Assembly: GCA_963733105.1 (NCBI GenBank)
Contig: CAVTCB010000003.1
Span: forward strand, 62,001-126,000
DNA length: 64,000 bases
Direction: 5' to 3'
Origin: JAFAYN01 sp963733105
GTDB taxonomy: Bacteria > Gemmatimonadota > Gemmatimonadetes > Longimicrobiales > Longimicrobiaceae
The notes under the pieces are model-generated. The model was not told the DNA's origin. It ran no database searches and saw only the letters and a list, made by a program, of their open reading frames with translations. Both the position numbers and the translations under genes were made by a program. Below, one piece after another: positions 1-9,898 of this stretch. Within the stretch, counting starts at the first letter, position 1. Each line of letters begins with the position of its first letter.

Positions 1-2955
1 GCTGTCCTTGCGGAGGCGCTGGATGCGGTTCACCAGCTCGCGGGCCAGACCCTCCGCGCGCAGCTCGGGCGTGAGCGCGGGGTCCAGCGCCACCGTGAAG
101 CCGGCCTCCGCCTGCACCTGGAGGTCGCCGCGGGCGGTCTGCACCACCTCCAGGTCCTCCGGCCCCACCGGCACCTCCTCGCCGTCCAGCTCCACCGACA
201 GCGGCTCGCCGCGGCGGAAGGCGGACAGGCGGTCGGACGGGAGCTCGCGGATGGCGGCCGCCACGGCGGGGGTGCGCTTCCCCAGCCGCGCGCCGAGCGC
301 CTTGAAGTTGGGCCTCGCGCTGAAGGTCACCAGCTCCTCCGCGCGGTCCATGAAGTCCACCGCCTTCACGTTCAGCTCGTCGCGGGCGATCTCCAGCAGG
401 TCGCCGGTCACCCGGTACCCGTCCGGCACCACCGCGTACAGCGTCCCCAGCGGCTGGCGCACCTTCACCTTCACCTCCTCGCGCGCCGCGCGCCCCAGCG
501 TCGCCAGGGTGCGAACCGCCTCCATCCCCCGCTCCAGCGCCTCGTCGCGCCCCGCCCCGCCCCCCTCCGGGAAGCGGGCCAGGTGCGCGCTCTCCCCCGT
601 CAGCGCGCGGTGCAGCCAGTCCGCGAAGAAGGGGGCGAACGGCGCCATGAGCCGCGCCGTCGCCACCAGCGCCTCGTGCAGCGTGGCGAAGGCCGCGCGG
701 GCGTCCGCGCTCTCCGCGCTCCCCCAGAAGCGGTCGCGCGAGCGGCGGACGTACCAGTTGGACAGGTCGTCCACCACCAGCTCGCCCAGCAGGCGGACGG
801 CCTGCGTCAGGTTGTACGCCTCCAGGCTCTCCCCCGCCGCCGCGGACACCGCCGCCAGGCGCGACAGGAGCCAGCGGTCCAGGACCGGGCGCTCCGCGGG
901 AGCGGGGTCGCGGTCCGAGGGCGCCCACCCCTCCAGGTTGGCGTACAGCGCGAAGAACTTGTAGCTGTTGCGCAGCGTGTCGAACACCTTGCGCTGCACC
1001 TCGCGCACCCCCTCCGGGTCGAAGCGCTTGGGGACCCAGGGGTTGGACGACGAGAGCAGGTACCAGCGGATCGGGTCCGCGCCGAACTGCTCCATCGCGT
1101 CCCAGGGGTTCACCACGTTCCCCCTGGACTTGGACATCTTGAGCCCCTCGGCGTCCAGGATCAGGTCGTTGACGACCACGTTCCGGTACGCCGGGCCCCG
1201 CCCCAGCAGGGTGGAGATCGCCAGGAGCGAGTAGAACCACCCGCGCGTCTGGTCCACCCCCTCGGAGATGAACTCCGCCGGGAACTGCCGCTCCTGCAGC
1301 TCGCGGTTCTCGAACGGGTAGTGGTGCTGCGCGAAGGGCATCGCCCCCGAGTCGAACCAGACGTCGATCACCTCCGGCGTCCGGCGCATCGTCCCCGTGC
1401 ACCCCGGGGAGTCGCACTTCCACGACAGCCCGTCCACGTAGGGGCGGTGCGGGTCCGGGAGCTCGGCCAGCCCGGTGCGCTCGCGCAGCTCCTGGAACGA
1501 GCCCACGAACTCCACGTGCCCCGGGTGCTCGTCGCACACCCAGGCCGGGAGCGGCGTCCCCCAGTAGCGGGTGCGGGAGATGGCCCAGTCCACGTTGTTC
1601 TCCAGCCACTCCCCGAAGCGCCCGCTCCCCGTCTCCGGCGGGAACCAGCGGACCTGCGCGTTGTTCGCCAGCAGCTCCTCGCGCACCTGCGTGGTGCGGA
1701 TGAACCAGGAGTCGCGCGCCATGTACAGGAGCGGGCTCCCGCACCGCCAGCAGTGCGGGTAGGAGTGCTCCTCCCTGCTGCTGCGGAACACCTGGCCGCG
1801 CTTCTTGAGCTCGATCACCAGGTCGGTGTCCGCGTCCTTGACGAAGCGGCCGCCCACCAGGGGGAGCGACTCGCGGAAGGCGCCGCGGTCGTCCACCGGC
1901 TGCAGGACGGGGAGCCCGTGCTCGCGGCACACCGCGTAGTCGTCCGCGCCGAAGGCGGGCGACATGTGCACGATCCCCGTCCCGTCCGCCGCGGAGACGA
2001 AGTCCGCGGGGAGCACCCGCCAGGCGCGCCGGACCTCCTCGTCCGGGAACGCCCCCAGGTCCACCCAGTCGAACGGGCGCCGGTAGCGCGTCCCCACGAT
2101 CTCCGCCGCCGGAAAGGTGCGCAGCGGCTGCGCCTCCGCGCCGAAGAGGGCCGGGACGCGCGCCGCCACCAGCACCAGCCTGCGCCCCTCCCACTCCACC
2201 TCGGCGTACTCCAGCTCCGGGTTCACCGCCACCGCCACGTTGGACACCAGCGTCCACGGCGTGGTGGTCCACACCAGGAGCTCGCGGCCGTCCGGCTCCC
2301 CGTGCTCGTCCAGCACCGGGAGGGTCAGGTAGAGCGACGGGTCCTTGACGTCCTTGTACCCCTGCGCCACCTCGTGCGAGGAGAGCCCCGTCCCGCAGCG
2401 CGGGCAGTAGGGGAGGATCTTGTGCCCGCGGTAGAAGAGCCCGCGGTCGGCGATCTGCTTCAGGAGCCACCACACCGACTCCACGTAGGAGGGGTGGTAG
2501 GTGACGTAGGGGCGCGAGTAGTCCAGCCAGTACCCGATGCGGGCCGAGAAGCGCTCCCACTCGTCGGTGTACTGGAGCACGCTCTCGCGGCACACCTCGT
2601 TGAAGCGCGCGATCCCCATCTCCTCGATCTCGCGCTTCCCCGAGATCCCCAGCCGCTTCTCCGCCTCGATCTCCACCGGGAGCCCGTGCGTGTCCCACCC
2701 CGCCATGCGCGGGACGTAGCGCCCCTGCATGGTGCGGAAGCGCGCGACGGTGTCCTTGATGGTGCGCGACAGGACGTGGTGGATGCCGGGGCGCCCGTTC
2801 GCCGTGGGCGGCCCCTCGTAGAACACGAAGGGCTCCCCGTCCCGGGTCTGCTCCAGGGAGCGGCGGAAGGTTTCCTCGTCCTTCCACCGGCCGAGGACCT
2901 CCTCCTCCAGCGCCGTCGTGGACGCGGGGAGGTCGGGATATCTCTTGCTGGACAA
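1..2955 (-). CDS. ileS: Isoleucyl-tRNA synthetase, 3' end outside the window
   Basis: Charges tRNA-Ile with isoleucine in the cytoplasm. The reading frame is open from 2955 to the window edge, giving about 985 residues of a protein normally near 1,050-1,100, so only the C-terminal end is missing. The HIGH-type signature appears as GIHHV after EGPPTANG, the editing domain carries WTTTPW, and KMSKS lies at 1126-1140 (about residue 606). The GPPTANG/GIHH form resembles the eukaryote-like IleS2 subgroup, which is often intrinsically tolerant to mupirocin; that is an inference. No ATG or GTG fits the N-terminus; a TTG at 2953-2955 starts LSSKRYPDLPAS, seven bases after GGAA, and is the best start. 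It is the last gene of the yggS, divIVA, punA, ileS series, 114 bases after punA. Confidence 0.93.
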   Translation of the reverse strand, partial: MSSKRYPDLPASTTALEEEVLGRWKDEETFRRSLEQTRDGEPFVFYEGPPTANGRPGIHHVLSRTIKDTVARFRTMQGRYVPRMAGWDTHGLPVEIEAEKRLGISGKREIEEMGIARFNEVCRESVLQYTDEWERFSARIGYWLDYSRPYVTYHPSYVESVWWLLKQIADRGLFYRGHKILPYCPRCGTGLSSHEVAQGYKDVKDPSLYLTLPVLDEHGEPDGRELLVWTTTPWTLVSNVAVAVNPELEYAEVEWEGRRLVLVAARVPALFGAEAQPLRTFPAAEIVGTRYRRPFDWVDLGAFPDEEVRRAWRVLPADFVSAADGTGIVHMSPAFGADDYAVCREHGLPVLQPVDDRGAFRESLPLVGGRFVKDADTDLVIELKKRGQVFRSSREEHSYPHCWRCGSPLLYMARDSWFIRTTQVREELLANNAQVRWFPPETGSGRFGEWLENNVDWAISRTRYWGTPLPAWVCDEHPGHVEFVGSFQELRERTGLAELPDPHRPYVDGLSWKCDSPGCTGTMRRTPEVIDVWFDSGAMPFAQHHYPFENRELQERQFPAEFISEGVDQTRGWFYSLLAISTLLGRGPAYRNVVVNDLILDAEGLKMSKSRGNVVNPWDAMEQFGADPIRWYLLSSSNPWVPKRFDPEGVREVQRKVFDTLRNSYKFFALYANLEGWAPSDRDPAPAERPVLDRWLLSRLAAVSAAAGESLEAYNLTQAVRLLGELVVDDLSNWYVRRSRDRFWGSAESADARAAFATLHEALVATARLMAPFAPFFADWLHRALTGESAHLARFPEGGGAGRDEALERGMEAVRTLATLGRAAREEVKVKVRQPLGTLYAVVPDGYRVTGDLLEIARDELNVKAVDFMDRAEELVTFSARPNFKALGARLGKRTPAVAAAIRELPSDRLSAFRRGEPLSVELDGEEVPVGPEDLEVVQTARGDLQVQAEAGFTVALDPALTPELRAEGLARELVNRIQRLRKDS

Positions 2956-2995
2956 CGTAGTTTCCGGACTCGAGTTCTCTTGCCTGTATGCAGAC

Positions 2996-3034
2996 GGGGA
3001 CAGCGCGCAAACCCTGTCGTTGCAGGCTGTCCCC
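2996..3034. repeat. Inverted repeat between punA and ileS
   Basis: GGGGACAG at the left pairs with CTGTCCCC at the right across a 23-base interval that itself contains CCTGTCGTTGCAGG. It is followed by several CCCTGT-type words. It could be a processing or attenuation hairpin inside the operon leader of ileS. There is no run of T, so it is not a standard terminator, and there is no T-box sequence. Confidence 0.4.
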
Positions 3035-3069
3035 TGTACCCTGTTCCCTGTCCCGCCGTCCCTGCCCTT

Positions 3070-3897
3070 CTACATCCCCGCGACGATCCCCTCCACCAGC
3101 TCCGTCAGCGAGGGCTCGGCGCGCCCGGCGGTCGCGATGATCTTCGCGATGTCGGCCGGCTCCAGGGCGTCGGGGAGGCAGGCGTCGGTGACGATGGAGA
3201 TCCCCACCACCCGCATCCCCCCGTGCACGGCGACGATCACCTCGGGCACGGTGGACATCCCCACCACGTCGGCGCCGAGGGCGCGGAGCATCCGGTACTC
3301 CGCGCGCGTCTCCAGGTTCGGACCCGGGACGGCCACGTACACGCCGCGGCGGAGAGGGATGCGCCGCTCCAGCGCCACGCGGATGGCGAGGTCCTGGAGG
3401 GCGAGGTCGTACGGCTCGGACATGTCGGGGAAGCGCGGCCCCAGCTCGTCCGCGTTGGGCCCCACCAGCGGGTTGTCGCCCAGCAGGTTGATGTGGTCCG
3501 AGAGCAGCACCAGGTCGCCGGGCGCCCAGAGCGGGTTCATCCCCCCGCAGGCGTTGGACACCACCAGCGTCCCCGCCCCCAGCGCGCGCAGCACCCGCAC
3601 CGGGAAGGTCACCTGCTGGAGGGTGTACCCCTCGTAGCGGTGGAAGCGCCCCTGCATCGCCACCACCGGCTTCCCGCCCAGCGTGCCGAAGAGGAGCCGC
3701 CCCGTGTGCGTCTCCACCGTGGAGAGCGGGAAGTGGGGGATCTCCGCGTACGGGATCGCCGTCTCCACCACGATCCGCTCCGCCAGCCCGCCCAGCCCGG
3801 TCCCCAGGATGACGGCGACCTCCGGGGCCGCGCCCGTGCGCGCCCGGACGGCCCCGACCGCCTCGCCGATCTCGCGCAGCAGCGCCGATTCCGCCAC
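3070..3897 (-). CDS. punA: Purine nucleoside phosphorylase
   Basis: Cleaves purine ribonucleosides with phosphate to base plus ribose-1-phosphate, in purine salvage. The 275 residues match the trimeric inosine/guanosine PNP family in length. Visible family blocks are the phosphate loop ILGTGLGGLAE, the HFPLSTVETHTGRLL and MQGRFHRYEGY segments, NACGGMNP with the base-recognition Asn/Gly region, and GVYVAVPGPNLETRAEYRML followed by GMSTVPEV. The GTG start directly abuts the stop of the upstream divIVA-like gene (TGAGTG), so translation is probably coupled. Salvage fits with hpt at 9344 and the permease at 16091. Confidence 0.93.
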   Translation of the reverse strand: MAESALLREIGEAVGAVRARTGAAPEVAVILGTGLGGLAERIVVETAIPYAEIPHFPLSTVETHTGRLLFGTLGGKPVVAMQGRFHRYEGYTLQQVTFPVRVLRALGAGTLVVSNACGGMNPLWAPGDLVLLSDHINLLGDNPLVGPNADELGPRFPDMSEPYDLALQDLAIRVALERRIPLRRGVYVAVPGPNLETRAEYRMLRALGADVVGMSTVPEVIVAVHGGMRVVGISIVTDACLPDALEPADIAKIIATAGRAEPSLTELVEGIVAGM

Positions 3898-4468
3898 TCA
3901 GCCCTCCGTCCCGGTGTCGTCCGTCCCCGCCCCGGCCGCGCCGGCGGGGGCCACCTCGCCCGAGCCGATGCGCGCGGCCGCGCCGCTCGCCGCGCGCATC
4001 ACGTCCCGGGCGCGCTCCTCCTCGTGCTCGATCTCCGCGAGCTGGCGCTCCACCAGGGTGCGGAAGAGCCGCAGGAAGCGGGTGCGCTGCCCCTGGATGC
4101 GGCGCAGCCCGTCCGCGGCCGACATCGCCTGCCGCCTGGCGTCCTCGATGATGCGGTCGCCCTCGGCGCGGGCCTCCCGGAGCGCCAGCTCGGCCTCGCG
4201 CTGCGCCTGCTCGCGCATGTCCTCGCGGATCTGCTGGGCGGAGACCAGCGCGTCGTTGAGCGCGCGCTCCCGGTCGCGGTAGTCGCCCACCACCTCGGTG
4301 AGCCCCTCCACGCGGGTGGCGAGGGACATGTTCTCCCGGACCAGCTCCTCCATCCGCTCCGCGACCAGGTCCAGGAACTCGTCCACGCGGGCGCATGTCG
4401 TACCCCCGCATGGAGCGGCTGAAGTCGCCCTTCTTCTTGCGTACGTCGAGCGGCGTCAGGTCGATCAT
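3898..4468 (-). CDS. DivIVA-domain coiled-coil protein with an apparent +1 frameshift
   Basis: Proteins of this type recruit partners to curved membrane at the pole or septum through an N-terminal DivIVA domain. The start at 4468 gives MIDLTPLDVRKKKGDFSR and RGYD, the classic N-terminus. The frame then breaks near 4393, where one extra base falls before ARVDEFLDLV, and the rest is read in another frame to 3898. Removing that base gives 189 residues, with a long charged coiled coil (about residues 40-150) and a Gly/Ala-rich tail. The ATG overlaps the yggS stop as ATGA. If the extra base is real, the product would be a truncated peptide. Sequencing error is more likely because both halves are intact. 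Confidence 0.82.
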
Positions 4469-5160
4469 GGATCGCGCTCCCCGAACAGGACGGTGCCCAC
4501 GCGGACGAGGGTGCTCCCCTCCTCCACGGCGATCTCGAAGTCGTTGCTCATTCCCATGGAGAGGTGGAGCGCCCGGAAGCCGGCCACCTCCCGCCCCGCC
4601 TCCTCCCAGGCCCGGCGCGTGGACGCGAAGGCGCGGCGCAGCACGGCCTGGTCGTCGGTGAAGGGCGCCATGGTCATCATCCCCTCCACGGCCAGCCCGG
4701 GGAGGGCGCAGATCCGCCCCGCGGCCTCCACGGCCTCCTCGGGCGCGAAGCCGCCCTTGGTCTCCTCCCCCGCGGAGTTCACCTGCACCAGCGCGCGCAC
4801 GGTGGTCCCCGCGCGCACCGCCTCTTCGGAGACGGCCTCCGCCAGCCGGTGCGAGTCCAGCGAGTGCAGCAGGTCGAAGAGGGGGAGCGCCTTGCGGACC
4901 TTGTTGCGCTGGAGGTGGCCGATCAGGTGCCAGCGGACCGCCTCGCGCCCCACCTCCCCCACCTTCTCCTCCAGCTCCGGCACGCGGTTCTCCCCCACGT
5001 CCGCCACGCCCAGCTCGCGGACGGCGCGCACCGCGTCGGCCGGGTGCGTCTTGGTGACGGCCACCAGCGTGACCGGGTCGCTCCGCCCGGCGCGCGCGCG
5101 CGCCTCCTCGATCCGGGTCCTCACCGCGTCCAGACGGTCCCTCAGCGCAGACGGTTGCAT
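4465..5160 (-). CDS. yggS: YggS-family pyridoxal-phosphate homeostasis protein
   Basis: A PLP-binding TIM-barrel protein that buffers pyridoxal phosphate and influences amino-acid pools. The 231 residues carry the family landmarks: LVAVTKTHPADAVR with the PLP lysine, GENRVPELEEKV, WHLIGHLQRNKVRK, VQVNSAGEETKGGF, GLAVEGMMTMAPF, and the final LSMGMSNDFEIAVEEGSTLV. A longer open frame runs upstream to 5322 but translates repeat DNA, so ATG 5160 is used. A promoter at 5167-5196 places the transcript start at or next to this ATG, suggesting leaderless translation. The order yggS then divIVA is common around division genes. Confidence 0.93.
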   Translation of the reverse strand: MQPSALRDRLDAVRTRIEEARARAGRSDPVTLVAVTKTHPADAVRAVRELGVADVGENRVPELEEKVGEVGREAVRWHLIGHLQRNKVRKALPLFDLLHSLDSHRLAEAVSEEAVRAGTTVRALVQVNSAGEETKGGFAPEEAVEAAGRICALPGLAVEGMMTMAPFTDDQAVLRRAFASTRRAWEEAGREVAGFRALHLSMGMSNDFEIAVEEGSTLVRVGTVLFGERDP

Positions 5161-5166
5161 GCACGG

Positions 5167-5196
5167 ATTGTAAACCCGGGAGCGACGCCGCCGCAA
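5167..5196 (-). promoter_or_regulatory. Promoter of the yggS operon
   Basis: On the minus strand TTGCGG and TACAAT are separated by 18 bases. The -10 box ends only six bases before the yggS ATG, so the predicted start of transcription coincides with the initiation codon. No ribosome-binding site could fit, which points to a leaderless message. Confidence 0.6.
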
Positions 5197-5220
5197 GCCG
5201 AAGCGCAGGCGCGCACCGCC

Positions 5221-5320
5221 CTCCCCCCACCCCCGGCCCCTCCCCCACAAGGGGGGAGGGGTGCACGACAACGACGCACCCCCCTTCCCCGGCCCTTCCC
5301 CCGCAAGGGGGGAAGGGAGC
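5221..5320. repeat. Two C-rich palindromes preceding repeat A1
   Basis: The first palindrome (5237-5261) pairs CCCCTCCCCC with GGGGGGAGGGG around ACAA. The second (5293-5317) pairs CCCTTCCCCC with GGGGGGAAGGG around GCAA. The C-T to T-T change in one arm is matched by G to A in the other, so pairing is preserved. Similar units precede the other family A copies. With the next feature they fill most of the 398-base gap between yggS and cdaA. Confidence 0.75.
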
Positions 5321-5323
5321 ACT

Positions 5324-5487
5324 GCAACTACGAACTACAGGTACGAACAGCAGTTGCGTGAGGGATGCGAGCCCGAAGGGGCGAGACCCGACGGCAGTTT
5401 CGTCGGGGCTCGACTCCGTTGGGAACGGTAGTATCGTTCCCTACGGAGCCGCAGCCCGACCCCGGCGCAGCCGGGGGCACGCCCAAA
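5324..5487. repeat. Structured repeat family A, copy 1
   Basis: Intergenic element of about 160 bases whose parts recur at 12075 and 48580. In order: an outer GCAACT/AGTTGC pair; a conserved block with GCCC GAAG GGGC; hairpin H1 (GAG, A, stem CCCGACG, loop GCAGTTT, stem CGTCGGG, G, CTC at 5383-5411); hairpin H2 (CTCCGT, T, stem GGGAACG, loop GTAGTAT, stem CGTTCCC, T, ACGGAG at 5414-5448); and hairpin H3 (CCCCGGC, GCA, GCCGGGG). The blocks around the stems are identical between copies, whereas stem sequences differ and remain paired. Mismatches read as A-G on the plus strand, which suggests the plus strand is the folded one. I know no named family for it. No gene is supported here. Confidence 0.85.
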
Positions 5488-5558
5488 CCCCGCTCCTGCT
5501 CAACAAAAAACCCCTCCCCCGCGAACGGGAGAGAGGCGCAGAGAACACCAAGCACCCG

Positions 5559-6338
5559 TCACGCCAGCGCGAGCGCCTTCCCGTGCCCGGAGATCACCTC
5601 CACCAGCTTGTCCCGGTCCAGCCCCCGCTGCAGCTGCCCCCGGAACGCCACGGAGATCTTGGCCGTCTCCTCGGACACCACCACCACCAGCGCGTCCGTC
5701 TCCTCCGACAGCCCCAGCGCGGCCCGGTGGCGCGTCCCCAGGCTCTTGTCCGCGATGGGGAACTGCGTCAAGGGCAGGATGGCGCCCGCGGCCACCACGG
5801 CGTCGCCCCGGATGATCACCGCCCCGTCGTGCAGGGGAGAGTAGGGGGTGAAGATGGTGGTGAGCAGCGGGGCGGAGACGCGCGCCTCCAGCGGCGTCCC
5901 CGTCTCGGCGTACTCCCCCAGCCCGATCTCCCGCTCGATGGCGATGATCGCCCCCGTCTTGGAGCGCCGCAGCTCCTCCGCGGCGTCCGCGATCTCCTCC
6001 GCCACCTCGCTCTGCCGCAGCGGGCTGAACATCCGCATCAGCCGGCTCTGCCCCAGGTGCGCGAGCGCGCTCCGCAGCTCCGGCTGGAACACCACCAGCG
6101 CGGCGATGGCGCCGAAGCGGAAGAAGTTCTCCAGCAGGTAGGTGAGGAGGCGGAGGTTGAGCACCCGGGAGGCGAAGTACACGCCCACCAGCACCACCAG
6201 CCCGAAGAGCATCTGGAAGGCGCGCGTCCCCGCCAGCACCTGGAGGATGCGGTAGAACACGTAGGCGACGACCAGCACCTCCAGCCCGTCGCGCCAGGTG
6301 GGGGCCAGGAAGCCCACCCGCTCCAGGAGCTCGTTCAC
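5559..6338 (-). CDS. cdaA: Diadenylate cyclase CdaA
   Basis: Makes cyclic di-AMP from two ATP. The 259-residue protein has three N-terminal membrane segments (about residues 12-90) followed by a DAC domain. The domain shows YSPLHDGAVIIRGD with the catalytic DGA and GTRHRAALGLSEETDA with the RHR motif, both intact, plus VVVSEETAKISVAF. The GTG start at 6338 overlaps the folP stop as GTGA, so translation is coupled. In Firmicutes cdaA sits with cdaR and glmM; here it ends a folate/ftsH operon and no cdaR follows within the window. Downstream lies repeat copy A1. Confidence 0.94.
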   Translation of the reverse strand: MNELLERVGFLAPTWRDGLEVLVVAYVFYRILQVLAGTRAFQMLFGLVVLVGVYFASRVLNLRLLTYLLENFFRFGAIAALVVFQPELRSALAHLGQSRLMRMFSPLRQSEVAEEIADAAEELRRSKTGAIIAIEREIGLGEYAETGTPLEARVSAPLLTTIFTPYSPLHDGAVIIRGDAVVAAGAILPLTQFPIADKSLGTRHRAALGLSEETDALVVVVSEETAKISVAFRGQLQRGLDRDKLVEVISGHGKALALA

Positions 6339-7208
6339 GGGAGCGCCCCCGCGGGGGTGGCCCGGCGGATCGCCTCCGCCACGTCGAGGGCGTGGCGCAC
6401 CAGGCGGACGTCGTGCACGCGGAAGATGCGGGCGCCGTGCAGCAGCCCGGCCACGCACGCCCCCGCCGTCCCGGCCCCCCGCTCCTCCGCCGGGACGCCG
6501 CCCAGCACCTTCCCGATGAACGACTTGCGCGAGGCGCCCAGGAGGACGGGCCGCCCCAGGCGCCCCAGCTCGTCCAGCCGGGCGATCAGCTCCAGGTTGT
6601 GCTCCGGCCGTCTTGGCGAAGCCGATCCCCGGGTCCAGCGCCACCCGCTCGCCGGGGACGCCGGCGGCGCGGGCGCGCTCCAGGGCGGCCTCCAGCTCGT
6701 CCGCCACCTCCCCCGCCACGTCGTGGTAGCGCGGGTCGAGCTGCATGGTCTGCGGGGTGCCGCGCATGTGCATCAGCACCAGCCCCGCCCCCGCCTCCGC
6801 GACCGCCTCCCCCATGGCGGGGTCCGCCAGCGCCGACACGTCGTTCACGATCTCCGCACCCTCCGCCAGGGCCGCACGCGCCACCTCGGCGCGCCGCGTG
6901 TCCACGGACACGGGGACGCGGAGGCGCTCCACCAGGAGCCGCACCACAGGCACGACCCGGGCCGCCTCCTCCGCGGGGTCCACGGGGGGGGCGCCGGGGC
7001 GGGTGGACTCCCCGCCCACGTCCAGGAGGTCCGCCCCCTCGGCCACCATCTCCGCGGCGCGCGCCAGCGCCCGCTCCGGCGCGTCGAAGCGGCCGCCGTC
7101 GCTGAAGGAGTCGGGGGTCACGTTCAGGACCCCCATGACCAGCGGCCGCTCCAGGGACAGGGAGCGGCCGCGGATGGACCAGGAGCCGGGGAACGGGGCG
7201 GCGTGCAA
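6335..7208 (-). CDS. folP: Dihydropteroate synthase with a +1 frameshift
   Basis: Condenses pterin pyrophosphate with p-aminobenzoate in folate synthesis; the target of sulfonamides. Clear motifs are VMGVLNVTPDSFSDGG, DVGGESTRPGA, VSVDTRRAEVA, INDVSA-type IVNDVSAL, MHMRGTPQTMQ and DPGIGFAKT. After FAKT one extra base at 6610 (ACG G CCG) moves the frame; beyond it the second frame reads PEHNLELIARLDE, then a RKSF-type segment, to the stop at 6335. The repaired gene has 290 codons, normal length. A TTG at 7206-7208, four bases after GGAGG, is the best start; there is no ATG or GTG between the ftsH stop and VMGVL. It lies 22 bases after ftsH. Confidence 0.88.
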
Positions 7209-7230
7209 CCTCCCTCCGTCGGCCGGCCGG

Positions 7231-9279
<2,049 letters not shown>

Positions 9280-9343
9280 TGATCTGCTTCCTCGCGGCCA
9301 GGTCGGCGGGTGCGCCGGCGGCGGCTGAGAGAACCGGGTGTCG

Positions 9344-9898
9344 CTAGAGGCTCCCGATGAACGGGAGGTTGCGGAAGTCCTCGGAGTGGTCCAGTCCGTA
9401 TCCGATCAGGAACTCGTGCGGCGCGTCGAAGCCCACCCAGCGGGGCTCCAGCACCAGGTTGGGGGCCACGTGCTTGTGGAGGAGCGCGCACATCTCCAGC
9501 GAGCGCGGGCCGCGCGCCTGGAGGAGGGGGACGAGCCGGTTGATGGTCGTCCCGCTGTCCACGATGTCCTCGACGATGATGACGTGCCGCCCGGCGAACT
9601 CGGCGTTGGGGTCGTACAGCAGCTTGACCTCGCCGGAGGTGGTGGTGCCGCTCCCGTAGGAGGAGGCCACCAGGAAGTCGACCTGGAGGGGACGGGTGAT
9701 CTCGCGGACCAGGTCGCTGAGGAAGATGAAGGAGCCCTTGAGGAGCCCCAGGACCAGCAGGTCCTCGCCCTCGGGGTACGAGCGGGTGATCTCGGCCCCC
9801 ATCTCGCGGACGCGCTCGGCGATCCGCTCGGGGGTGTAGACGATCCTCTGCAGCTCGCGGCCGCCGGTACGGGCAAGGATCAGCTCGGCTTCAGTCAT
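9344..9898 (-). CDS. hpt: Hypoxanthine phosphoribosyltransferase
   Basis: Converts hypoxanthine or guanine with PRPP to IMP or GMP. The protein has 184 residues; the PRPP-binding loop reads VIIVEDIVDSGTTINRL, preceded by a PLHVDF-like segment (RPLQVDFLVASSYG) and followed by PRWVGFDAPHEFLIGYGLDHSEDFRNLP, the base-binding and C-terminal signature. Its start overlaps the end of tilS by eight bases. Together with punA at 3070 and the nucleobase permease at 16091 it makes a purine-salvage set. Confidence 0.95.
   Translation of the reverse strand: MTEAELILARTGGRELQRIVYTPERIAERVREMGAEITRSYPEGEDLLVLGLLKGSFIFLSDLVREITRPLQVDFLVASSYGSGTTTSGEVKLLYDPNAEFAGRHVIIVEDIVDSGTTINRLVPLLQARGPRSLEMCALLHKHVAPNLVLEPRWVGFDAPHEFLIGYGLDHSEDFRNLPFIGSL

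Noticed and set aside
2981..3069. T-box riboswitch upstream of ileS
   Set aside because: No T-box sequence or specifier loop could be found; only a simple inverted repeat is visible.
583..4422. A plus-strand frame of 1,279 codons
   Set aside because: It is the complement of ileS, punA and divIVA, with unusual amino-acid composition (Arg/Pro/His-rich) and no recognisable domain. High GC opens such shadow frames.
5328..5555. Minus-strand frame of 75 codons in repeat A1
   Set aside because: The translated repeat is not conserved as protein between copies; frames differ whereas nucleotide structure is retained.
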